Source: Pseudomonas sp. SORT22 (GTDB lineage Bacteria > Pseudomonadota > Gammaproteobacteria > Pseudomonadales > Pseudomonadaceae). Taken from it: 64,000 bases of DNA. This document shows positions 21,310 to 28,844 of this stretch, in pieces (the stretch's first letter is position 1; every line of letters starts with the position of its first letter). Below the pieces are notes generated by a model. The model saw only the letters and a list, made by a program, of their open reading frames with translations. It was not told the origin of the DNA and searched no databases. The translations under genes and the position numbers were made by a program. The stretch lies in assembly GCF_018417635.1 (NCBI RefSeq), contig NZ_CP071007.1, positions 3,410,501 through 3,474,500 on the forward strand. Reading direction: 5' to 3'.

Positions 21310-22392
21310 TCAATATTCGACCGGGGCGTTGAGAAACGGGTAGCGGTAATCCGGCGCATGGCCCTGAGCGCTGAAACGGTTGAAATCCAGGCCGTAGTCG
21401 GCTTGATCCTGCAGGTTCAGCCAGCGCCGGGCCCGTTGCGGGTCGATCATCTGCAGCACCGGCACCTGGTAATCGCGCCGGCCATCTCGGTCGATTGGCA
21501 GTTTCAGCGCATCATCGTGCAGTAACACCATGGCCCAGCCGCCGAGGGAAAAGTGCCCGCCCATGAGCACGCTCAGGCGCCCGTCGATGCGCGCCTGCAA
21601 CGCCGCCGGCGAGCTGTTGACGGCGCTCAGCAGCACATCCTTGCCCGGCACGCGCCCAGCTTCCTCCAGCGCCTGCATGGCGCCAAAGGCCATTTCGTCG
21701 TTGGCCGACCACACCAGCTCGACCTTCGGGTAGCGCTGTAACAGCTGGCGGGCCTGTTCGTAGGCACGCTCGCGGCCCCAGCCGCCATACACCACCTGGC
21801 GCAGGCGCACCTCGGGGTGCTCGGCCAGGGCGCGGCGCATGCCCTGCTCGCGCAACTGCGAGGCCGGGGTGGTCTTGAGCCCGGAAAACGCCAGCAGCTC
21901 CAGCGGCCGGGTCACCCCCGGGCGGGCACGCAGGGCAATCAGGGTTTTGAGCATCTGGTAGCCGGCCTGCTCGTCATTGCCCACCAGGGTGGCGAGCAAG
22001 GGCGGGTATTTGTCCGGGTGGCTGGCAATCAGCTCGACCTGATTCGGTGTCAGGCCGTTATTGACCAGGAACAGCTTTACCCCGCTGTCGCGGGACAGGC
22101 GGATGATCTCCGGGGCAATGTACTGCTCGTTCACCAGCACCAGGTAATCGGGGCGCTGACGGCCTTCGAGCACTTCACGGGCCTGGGTCAGCGCCAGCTC
22201 CGGCCGGCGCTCGCTGTACTGGATACGCAACTGCAGGCCCAGATCGTCGGCGGCAGCCTGCATGAAACGCGAATAACTGACCCAGAAAGTCTCGTTGGAA
22301 TAGCCCGGATTGAGAAACACCACTGAAGCCGCCTGCGCACCGGCCACCAGTGGCAGGCTCAGGCAAAGGCTTTGGCACAAGGCCTTGAGCAT
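21310..22392 (-). CDS. Periplasmic sugar-type ABC substrate-binding protein
   Basis: A 360-residue protein with a signal peptide (LCLSLPLVAGAQA, cleavage near residue 21) and the two-lobed fold of the LacI/ribose-binding type: VVFLNPGYSNETFW at the start of lobe 1, and VELVWSANDEMAFGAMQALEEAG in lobe 2. Such proteins bind sugars, autoinducers or related small molecules in the periplasm. No ABC permease or ATPase gene is adjacent, so this is an orphan receptor. It may work with a distant transporter or deliver ligand to a chemoreceptor or sensor kinase. It is divergent from the sulfite reductase gene. Ligand cannot be predicted. Confidence 0.82.
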   Translation of the reverse strand: MLKALCQSLCLSLPLVAGAQAASVVFLNPGYSNETFWVSYSRFMQAAADDLGLQLRIQYSERRPELALTQAREVLEGRQRPDYLVLVNEQYIAPEIIRLSRDSGVKLFLVNNGLTPNQVELIASHPDKYPPLLATLVGNDEQAGYQMLKTLIALRARPGVTRPLELLAFSGLKTTPASQLREQGMRRALAEHPEVRLRQVVYGGWGRERAYEQARQLLQRYPKVELVWSANDEMAFGAMQALEEAGRVPGKDVLLSAVNSSPAALQARIDGRLSVLMGGHFSLGGWAMVLLHDDALKLPIDRDGRRDYQVPVLQMIDPQRARRWLNLQDQADYGLDFNRFSAQGHAPDYRYPFLNAPVEY

Positions 22393-22509
22393 GCGTTGAC
22401 GCTCCCGCTATTCAAACCGTCAATTATAACCGCCCGTAGTGGCACATTGGACAAATGCCAGTCAGTCTCACTTAGTCCAAATGGTTCTTTTCATATGCAA
22501 AAACTTCAC

Positions 22510-22538
22510 TTTTGCGCATAAACGCAAACTGCTATCTT
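22510..22538 (+). promoter_or_regulatory. Candidate promoter of the cysI operon
   Basis: An extended -10 element TGCTATCTT (22530-22538) stands 72 bases before the start codon. No good -35 is present (TTTTGC at 22510), as expected for an activator-dependent promoter; CysB is the likely activator of sulfite reductase genes. An imperfect palindrome, TATGCAAAA (22494-22502) against TTTTGCGCATA (22510-22520), overlaps the -35 region. Confidence 0.35.
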
Positions 22539-22609
22539 TCCTCGGCTCCGCACCGGAGTGCGCGGCCGTGCGCGCGATTAGCTGCAAGCAGCTTGAGAAC
22601 AGGACCCCT

Positions 22610-24262
22610 ATGTACGTATACGACGAGTACGATCAGCGGATCATCGAGGACCGCGTCAAGCAGTTCCGGGATCAGACCAGCCGCTACCTGGCCGGTGAAC
22701 TGAGCGAAGAAGAGTTCCGCCCCCTGCGCCTGCAAAATGGCCTCTATATCCAACGTTTTGCCCCGATGTTGCGGGTCGCCGTGCCTTATGGCCAGCTGAC
22801 CTCGCGCCAGACACGGATGCTGGCGAAGATCGCGCGCGACTACGACAAGGGCTACGCCCACATCAGCACCCGGCAGAACGTGCAGTACAACTGGCCAGCC
22901 CTGGAAGACATCCCCGAGATCCTGGCCGAGCTTGCCACCGTGCAGATGCACGCGATCCAGACCAGCGGCAACTGCCTGCGCAACGTCACCACCGACCAGT
23001 TCGCCGGTGTCGCTGCCGATGAAGTGATCGACCCGCGCCCCTGGTGCGAGATCGTCCGCCAGTGGACCACCTTCCACCCAGAATTCGCCTACCTGCCGCG
23101 CAAGTTCAAGATCGCCATCAACGGCTCGAGCAGCGACCGCGCGGCCATCGAAGTGCACGATATCGGCCTGGAGCCTGTGTACAACGCAGCCGGCGAGCTG
23201 GGCTTTCGCGTACTGGTCGGTGGCGGCCTGGGCCGTACCCCGGTGGTCGGCGCCTTCATCAACGAGTTCCTGCCCTGGCAGGACCTGCTCAGTTACCTGG
23301 ACGCGATCCTGCGGGTGTACAACCGCTACGGCCGTCGCGACAACAAGTACAAGGCGCGGATCAAGATCCTGGTCAAGGCGCTCACCCCTGAAGTGTTCGC
23401 CGAAAAGGTCGAGGCCGAAATGGCCCACCTGCGCGGCGGCAGCACCACCCTGACCGAGGCCGAAGTGCACCGCGTGGCCAAGCACTTTGTCGACCCGGAC
23501 TACAAGGCGCTGGACAACCTCGACTTCAGCGAGCTCGAACAGCAGCACCCAGGCTTTGCCCGCTGGCGCGCGCGCAACGTGCTGGCGCACAAGCGCCCTG
23601 GCTACGTCGCCGTGACCCTGTCGCTCAAGCCTACCGGCGTCGCCCCCGGCGACCTCACCGACAAGCAACTGGATAGCGTGGCCGACCTGGCCGAGCGCTA
23701 CAGCTTCGGCCAGCTGCGCACCTCCCACGAGCAGAACATCATTCTTGCCGACGTCGAACAGAGCCAGTTGCATGCCCTGTGGCTGGAGCTGCGCGAGAAC
23801 GGCTTGGCCACGCCGAACATCGGCCTGCTGACCGACATCATCTGCTGCCCGGGCGGTGACTTCTGCTCGCTGGCCAACGCCAAGTCGATCCCGATCGCCG
23901 AGTCCATCCAGCGTCGTTTCGACGACCTCGACTACCTGTTCGACATCGGCGAACTGGACCTGAACATCTCCGGCTGCATGAACGCCTGTGGTCACCACCA
24001 CGTCGGCCATATCGGCATCCTCGGGGTGGACAAGAAAGGCGAAGAGTTCTACCAGGTCTCCCTGGGGGGCAGCGCCAGCCGCGACGCCAGCCTGGGCAAG
24101 ATCCTCGGCCCTTCCTTTGCCCAGGACGACATGCCGGATGTGATCGAGAAGCTGATCGACGTCTACGTTGAAAAACGCACCGAAGACGAGCGCTTCATCG
24201 ACACCTACCAACGTATTGGCATCGACCCATTCAAGGAACGCGTCTATGCAGCGAATCATTAA
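22610..24262 (+). CDS. cysI: Sulfite/nitrite reductase hemoprotein (CysI type)
   Basis: A 550-residue siroheme and [4Fe-4S] reductase. The cluster/siroheme ligands have the canonical C-x5-C...C-x3-C pattern: Cys413, Cys419, Cys456 and Cys460 (CCPGGDFCSLANAKS and SGCMNACGHHH). The N-terminal half has the arginine-rich substrate region (HISTRQNVQYNW). ATG at 22610 is preceded by a weak site (AACAGGACC) but begins the conserved part. The enzyme reduces sulfite to sulfide in assimilation. No flavoprotein subunit gene is adjacent, so electrons come from ferredoxin or a reductase encoded elsewhere. It overlaps the DUF934 gene by 17 bases. In the context of the desulfurization locus it is the obvious sink for released sulfite. 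Confidence 0.93.
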   Translation: MYVYDEYDQRIIEDRVKQFRDQTSRYLAGELSEEEFRPLRLQNGLYIQRFAPMLRVAVPYGQLTSRQTRMLAKIARDYDKGYAHISTRQNVQYNWPALEDIPEILAELATVQMHAIQTSGNCLRNVTTDQFAGVAADEVIDPRPWCEIVRQWTTFHPEFAYLPRKFKIAINGSSSDRAAIEVHDIGLEPVYNAAGELGFRVLVGGGLGRTPVVGAFINEFLPWQDLLSYLDAILRVYNRYGRRDNKYKARIKILVKALTPEVFAEKVEAEMAHLRGGSTTLTEAEVHRVAKHFVDPDYKALDNLDFSELEQQHPGFARWRARNVLAHKRPGYVAVTLSLKPTGVAPGDLTDKQLDSVADLAERYSFGQLRTSHEQNIILADVEQSQLHALWLELRENGLATPNIGLLTDIICCPGGDFCSLANAKSIPIAESIQRRFDDLDYLFDIGELDLNISGCMNACGHHHVGHIGILGVDKKGEEFYQVSLGGSASRDASLGKILGPSFAQDDMPDVIEKLIDVYVEKRTEDERFIDTYQRIGIDPFKERVYAANH

Positions 24263-24740
24263 GAACAACCAGATCGTCGACGAAACCTGGCACCTGCTGC
24301 CCAAGGATTTCAACATCGACGAAGTGACCAACTGCGACGACTACATCGTGCCGCTGCAGCTGTGGCGTGAACACGGCCATATGCTCAAGGCCCGCGACGG
24401 CGGCCTGGGCGTCTGGCTGGACGCCGACGAAGAAGCCGAAGAAATCGGCGAAGTGGCCAACCAGTTCCAGGTCATTGCCCTGAACTTCCCGGCCTTCACC
24501 GACGGGCGCAACTACTCCAACGCGCGCCTGCTGCGTGACCGCTACAAGTTCACCGGCGAGCTGCGCGCCATTGGCGACGTGCTGCGCGACCAGTTGTTCT
24601 ACATGAAGCGTTGCGGCTTCGATGCTTTTGCCCTGCGTGCCGACAAGGACCCGGTCGAAGCGCTGAAGAGCCTGCAGGACTTCTCGGTGACCTACCAGGC
24701 CGCCACTGACGAACCGCAACCGCTGTTCCGTCGTCGCTGA
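24246..24740 (+). CDS. DUF934 protein, partner of CysI
   Basis: A 164-residue cytoplasmic protein with ATG at 24246 inside the end of cysI, in a different frame (17-base overlap), so translation is coupled. Family features are GVWLDADEEAEEI, NFPAFTDGRNYSNARLLR and YKFTGELRAIGDVLRDQLFYMKRCGFDAF. DUF934 proteins are nearly always encoded just after a CysI-type reductase and are thought to assist it, possibly in electron transfer or cofactor assembly; the mechanism is not established. The gene is followed by a strong terminator at 24748-24771. Confidence 0.92.
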   Translation: MQRIIKNNQIVDETWHLLPKDFNIDEVTNCDDYIVPLQLWREHGHMLKARDGGLGVWLDADEEAEEIGEVANQFQVIALNFPAFTDGRNYSNARLLRDRYKFTGELRAIGDVLRDQLFYMKRCGFDAFALRADKDPVEALKSLQDFSVTYQAATDEPQPLFRRR

Positions 24741-26400
24741 ATGCATTGCCGGGCGACCCGAGTCGCCCGGCGATCAATCTGTCCCGGACGTAGTCGCCCA
24801 GTGCAGGCTGCCACAAGCGCAATTGACCATCGGGCAGCCTGACCTTGACCAGGCGATTGATCGCTTCGCTGGCCGCAACCGGCTCGAGGGCCCTGCCGGC
24901 AAGGCCCAGCCCGGCGATGAAGGCCACATTGAGGCCGACCGATTTAAAGTGCGTCCAGGCATCGGCCAGCTCGCCAGCCTCCCAGGCATGGGCACCTTCG
25001 ACCACCTCGCCGATCAGTTGCGCCGCCGCCACGGCGGCCATCACCGCCCCGAGCGAGGGGACAAAAAACGCTGCGGCATTGAGCAGGTTGAAACCGATCG
25101 ACTCCCAGTAAGCCAGGCGCTCGCGCCAGGCCTGGTCATCGGCGTCGGCACTGGGCACGGCCAGGGCCCGCGCCTCATCCTTGATCTTCTGCAGGTGACG
25201 GTCCTGCAGGTAGCCAAACAGTTCCTGGTCGATGAAGGTCTCGCGCACATGCAGGTTGGCGTCCGGGTTCGGCCGCCGCCAGTGCAGGCCATCGCCATCA
25301 TTGACCAGGTGATACAGCGCCTCCTCCAGCCGTTTCAGTACATGCTGCTGCGATTGGTGGGCAACGTAGCCGCGCAACAGTGACTGGTACGCGGGTTTGC
25401 GCAGCAGGGCCTTCAGGTCGTCGCTGGCAGCCTTGACCGAGGGGTACTCCTTGAGCGCCGCGCCCGGCGCCCCGGGCAGGTAGAGGATGACCGGCTCGAC
25501 GCGATTGTCGTTGCGTTCAGGCCCGATCACCAGCACATCGGACAGCGGCGCTTCGAACATGCTCAGTTGGCTGCAACGCACGGGCTTGCCATTCCAGCGC
25601 GGCGCCCGTACGCCACTCAACAGATCGAGCAAGGCCTGACGTCCCCGCTCGCTGATCTGTTTTTTCATGAAGGCGACCTGCAGGTTCACCCTTAACTGAT
25701 CCTTGTACAGCTCGATTGCCAGGCTACGACGCAGGGCGCTGCTGGCCGGTGTCTCGAACACTTCGCTCAGGTGCCGCTGGTATTGCCCGCCCAGGTCCAG
25801 GTCATGGCATACGCGGGCAAACGCCTGGGGTTCGATATCGAGCTTTTGCCTGTAGCGATAGCGAAAACGCGGGTAGCCCTGCTCGGTCCCCGGTATCAGT
25901 TCAAGAAAGAAAGCGTCCTTGGGCGCCAGCGCAGTGCCGGCTTCAAACTCGCTGTCGGCGGCAAAGTTCTGCAATGCCGCCTGCATCAGGCTCTGGCGGC
26001 GCGGGACAGTCCTGAGCATTGACCCCAGCAGCACCGATTCACGCTCGATGCGCACGAACTCATCGAAGTCGACATCAGGCTCGGCCCCAAGGTCAGCGTT
26101 GAGCCGGGCCCTGAGCAAGGGCTCGCAAAATGCGCCGATGCCTTTGAGGTCTTTCAGCTCACGGGCCAGGCGCTGGCCTGAGCGGCGGCTGCGCTGCTGG
26201 TAATCGACCAGTAGCGTTTGTTCCGCTGCGCTGGCAGTCGCAAACCAGTCTTGCTGCTCGCGGCCATGCTGCTGCGCCAGCAACTGCCCGCCCATGCGCT
26301 CGAAGTCTTCGGGCCGGGCATGGCGAAGCCAGGCCGGCAGGCGTTGCGAAATGAACGGGCCATGCAGGCCGGGAACGGATAGTGAAGAGGGGGTGGTCAT
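24550..26400 (-). pseudogene. Truncated NEL-effector relative (toxin-type N-terminal domain only)
   Basis: The frame from ATG 26400 codes for 616 residues. The first 540 or so match, in order, the N-terminal parts of the two complete NEL proteins downstream: LKDLKGIGAFCEPLLRARL, SLMQAALQNFA, the RKLDI-like segment before DLGGQYQRHL, LKEYPS, and the hydrophobic pair FNLLNAAAFFVPSLGAV and VAFIAGLGLAGRAL. This region is of the DUF6543/dermonecrotic-toxin type. Homology stops at about base 24780 (LWQPALGDYVRD). The remaining tail is the reverse complement of the cysI terminator and the end of the DUF934 gene, so it is not authentic. LRR and NEL parts are missing. The ribosome site AGGAGA is intact inside a strong hairpin. 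The product might still be made and act as a decoy or immunity-like fragment, but decay after a deletion is more likely. Confidence 0.72.
24748..24771 (+). terminator. Terminator of the cysI-DUF934 operon
   Basis: A perfect 10-base stem (GCCGGGCGAC at 24748-24757, complement at 24762-24771) with a four-base loop, eight bases after the DUF934 stop. Homology of the minus-strand NEL remnant to its relatives ends just beyond this hairpin. Confidence 0.75.
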
Positions 26401-26440
26401 GGCAAGTCTCCTGTTGGCTTGAATGCCTAGGAGACCTGCC
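26401..26440 (-). promoter_or_regulatory. Shine-Dalgarno-sequestering hairpin before the NEL remnant
   Basis: On the minus-strand mRNA the 5' arm (26440 to 26429) pairs with the 3' arm (26412 to 26401) over 12 base pairs, with one G-U pair and a 16-base loop. The 3' arm contains the ribosome site AGGAGA and ends directly before the ATG at 26400. A second small hairpin (AGCACC at 26444-26449, GGTGCT at 26455-26460) stands just upstream. Translation should be blocked unless the stem opens. Confidence 0.6.
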
Positions 26441-26489
26441 GCAAGCACCGCCAGGGTGCTAATTAATGCTTGGGCGTAGGGCTAGCCGG

Positions 26490-27509
26490 TTACCACAGCC
26501 GGCCACTGAGACGGCTCCAGAGCTTGACCGCCAGGTGTTCGAGCGAACCGCTGGCTGCCAGGCCCACACGTTCCTGCAGGCTTTTGCGCTCGGCAAAGTG
26601 CAGATGATACAGGTTGGCCTCGCGGGCGCGCTGGCTCAGGTACTCGTCGCTGGTCATCAACTGGTCGACCAGTTGCTTGTTCAGCGCGGCAATGCCGAGC
26701 CAGACCTCACCGGTGGCAACATCATCGATGTGCAACTGCGGGCGGTAGCGCGAGACGAAGTCCTTGAACAACTGGTGGGTGATGTCCAGGTCTTCCTGGA
26801 ACTTCTCCCGGCCTTTTTCGGTATTCTCGCCGAACACGGTCACGGTGCGTTTGTATTCACCGGCGGTGAACACTTCGAAGTCGACGTCGTGTTTTTTCAG
26901 CAGGCGGTTGACGTTGGGCAACTGCGCCACCACGCCGATCGAACCAAGGATGGCAAAGGGTGCGCTGACGATCTTGTCGCCGATGCAGGCCATCATGTAG
27001 CCACCGCTGGCGGCGACCTTGTCGATGCACACGGTCAATGGCACGCCAGCCTGGCGAATACGCGCCAGTTGCGAGGCCGCCAGGCCATAGCTATGGACCA
27101 TCCCACCGCCGCTTTCAAGGCGCAGCACCACCTCGTCCTGGGCCGTGGCCAGGCTCAGCACCGCGCTGATTTCATGGCGCAGGCTCTCGGTGGCCGAGGC
27201 CTTGATGTCGCCGTCGAAGTCGAGGACGAACACCCGGCTTTTTTCTTCGGGCTTTTTCTTCAGTTGTTTTTCGGCCTTGGCCTGCTGCTTGCGCAGGGCT
27301 TTTAGCTGGGCCTTGTCCAGCAGGCTGCTTTCCAGGCGCTCGCGCAAGTCTTTATAGAACTCGTTGAGCTTATTGACCTGCAACTGGCCGCCGCCCTTGC
27401 GCCGGCCCTTGCCGCGCAGACCGGCAATCGCCGAGAGGACAATCAGAATCGCGATCACCAGGGTCGCGGTCTTGGCGAGAAAGCTTGCGTACTCTGCAAG
27501 AAACTCCAC
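26490..27509 (-). CDS. sohB: Inner-membrane serine protease SohB
   Basis: A 339-residue protein of the signal-peptide-peptidase A family (peptidase S49). One membrane helix near residues 8-29 anchors it, followed by a basic, Lys-rich stretch. The Ser-Lys catalytic pair is visible: Ser168 in DKVAASGGYMMA and Lys220 in TAGEYKRTVTVFGEN. The start codon is GTG at 27509 behind AAGGAG with six bases between. SohB degrades peptides and damaged protein at the inner membrane; it was found as a multicopy suppressor of HtrA loss in E. coli. It is divergent from the histidine-phosphatase gene. Confidence 0.94.
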   Translation of the reverse strand: MEFLAEYASFLAKTATLVIAILIVLSAIAGLRGKGRRKGGGQLQVNKLNEFYKDLRERLESSLLDKAQLKALRKQQAKAEKQLKKKPEEKSRVFVLDFDGDIKASATESLRHEISAVLSLATAQDEVVLRLESGGGMVHSYGLAASQLARIRQAGVPLTVCIDKVAASGGYMMACIGDKIVSAPFAILGSIGVVAQLPNVNRLLKKHDVDFEVFTAGEYKRTVTVFGENTEKGREKFQEDLDITHQLFKDFVSRYRPQLHIDDVATGEVWLGIAALNKQLVDQLMTSDEYLSQRAREANLYHLHFAERKSLQERVGLAASGSLEHLAVKLWSRLSGRLW

Positions 27510-27648
27510 AGTAACTCCTTAACATGCCTGCGCCCGTGCGGCGCGAACCGATAGTCAAGCATACCGAGGCCGCCCTGCCCCTGCCAGCGCAGGAAATCTT
27601 CGGCAATGCAGTTCAAACGCTCTTTTCAAACGCTTGTATGTTTTTTCG

Positions 27649-27677
27649 TTGACAGCCTGACAGCGGCAACCTAACCT
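27649..27677 (+). promoter_or_regulatory. Sigma-70 type promoter
   Basis: TTGACA at 27649-27654 is a perfect -35 box and TAACCT at 27672-27677 a fair -10 box, separated by 17 bases. It lies 28 bases before the GTG start at 27706 and should drive the histidine-phosphatase and SCP2 genes. Confidence 0.6.
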
Positions 27678-27705
27678 CGGCTCATCCTTAGCGCAGGCGG
27701 ACGAC

Positions 27706-28416
27706 GTGGGCAGTATCTACCTGATTCGACATGGCCAGGCTTCATTTGGTGCAGACGACTACGACGTCCTCTCGCCCGTGGGCATGCGCCAGAGCGAGGC
27801 CCTGGGCGAGCACCTGGCGCAACTGGGCTTGCGCCTGGACCGCTGCCTGGCCGGCGACCTGCGCCGCCAGCAGGACACCGCGCGACTGGCCTTGGCAGTG
27901 ATGCACAACGCCGGTTGCGAAGTGCCCACGCTGGAAACCGACAACGCCTTCAACGAATTCGATGCCGACGGCGTGATCCGCGGCCTGCTGCCCGGCCTGT
28001 TGCCGGACGAGCCGGAAGCCTTGCACGTGCTGCGCAACGGCACCCAGAACCGCAGCGAGTTCCAGCGCCTGTTCGCCTTGCTGGTGCAGCGCTGGCACGG
28101 CGGCGAACATGCCTGCGAAGGCGCCGAGAGCTGGCAGGGCTTTGTCCAGCGGGTCGATGGCGGCCTGCAGCGGGTGCTGCAACAGGCCGGCAACGGCGAC
28201 AACATTGCCATTTTCACCTCGGGCGGCACCATTGCCGCCCTGCTCCACCTGGTAACCCGTATCACTGCCGGCCAGGCTTTCGAGCTGAACTGGCAGATCA
28301 TCAACACCTCGCTCAGCCAACTGAAGTTTCGCGGCCGCGAGGTGGCCCTGGCTTCCTTCAACAGTCAGGCCCATGTGCAGCTGTTGAAGGCGCCGGAGCT
28401 CATCACCTACCGATGA
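27706..28416 (+). CDS. Histidine phosphatase family protein
   Basis: A 236-residue protein of the phosphoglycerate-mutase-like superfamily. It opens with the catalytic motif Arg8-His9-Gly10 (IYLIRHGQASFG), in which the His is phosphorylated. The later NIAIFTSGGTIAAL contains Ser-Gly-Gly where many members have a second His (for example V-S-H-G). The start is GTG at 27706 behind AGGCGG; no ATG is available near. It is followed after 56 bases by the SCP2-domain gene and, beyond the inserted NEL gene, by a phosphotransferase and an SDR. That group is usually contiguous in Pseudomonas and looks like a lipid or acyl-CoA related unit. Substrate unknown. Confidence 0.85.
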   Translation: MGSIYLIRHGQASFGADDYDVLSPVGMRQSEALGEHLAQLGLRLDRCLAGDLRRQQDTARLALAVMHNAGCEVPTLETDNAFNEFDADGVIRGLLPGLLPDEPEALHVLRNGTQNRSEFQRLFALLVQRWHGGEHACEGAESWQGFVQRVDGGLQRVLQQAGNGDNIAIFTSGGTIAALLHLVTRITAGQAFELNWQIINTSLSQLKFRGREVALASFNSQAHVQLLKAPELITYR

Positions 28417-28472
28417 ACCCCGGCTCGTTGTGACCTCACCCGTCACGCAAATCACTTAATAAGGAACACACC

Positions 28473-28790
28473 ATGAGCGATGTAGCAAAAGCCGTCGAAG
28501 CGATGAAAGCCAAGTTCAACCCAGCCGCCGCCGCTGGCCTGGACCTGGTATTCGGTTTCAACATCACTGACGAAGACAAGCACTACGCCCTCATCGTCAA
28601 GGATGGCACCTGCGAAATCCAGGAAGGCGAAAACGCCGACGCCAACTGCACCCTGGTGCTGGACAGCGACACCCTCAAGGGTATCGTCAGCGGCGAAACC
28701 GACGGCATGCAGGCCTTCATGGGCGGCAAGCTGCGCGTTGAAGGCGACATGATGCTGTCGATGAAACTGAGCGAGCTGTTCCCGGCCTGA
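28473..28790 (+). CDS. SCP2 sterol-binding domain protein
   Basis: A 105-residue protein consisting of a single SCP2 lipid-carrier domain. The motifs are FNITDEDKHYALIVKDG, CTLVLDSDTLKGIVSGE and AFMGGKLRVEGDMMLSMKL. Such stand-alone domains have a hydrophobic tunnel that carries fatty acyl chains or similar lipids in the cytoplasm. ATG at 28473 follows TAAGGAACAC. It precedes a strong terminator, so the histidine-phosphatase transcript ends here. Its neighbours suggest a role in acyl-chain or branched lipid metabolism; the ligand is not known. Confidence 0.93.
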   Translation: MSDVAKAVEAMKAKFNPAAAAGLDLVFGFNITDEDKHYALIVKDGTCEIQEGENADANCTLVLDSDTLKGIVSGETDGMQAFMGGKLRVEGDMMLSMKLSELFPA

Positions 28791-28805
28791 TCGGCTGGCA
28801 GCGAT

Positions 28806-28838
28806 AAAAAAACCGAAGCCCAGGCTTCGGTTTTTTTT
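28806..28838. terminator. Strong bidirectional intrinsic terminator
   Basis: A near-perfect stem AACCGAAGCC (28811-28820) and its complement (28823-28832), flanked by A and T runs on both sides. It can end transcription of the SCP2 gene on the plus strand and of the first NEL gene on the minus strand. Confidence 0.9.
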
Positions 28839-28844
28839 GCTGGC

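Noticed and set aside
24550..24770. C-terminal 75 residues of the NEL remnant as a real domain
   Set aside because: They are the antisense translation of the cysI operon terminator and the DUF934 gene.
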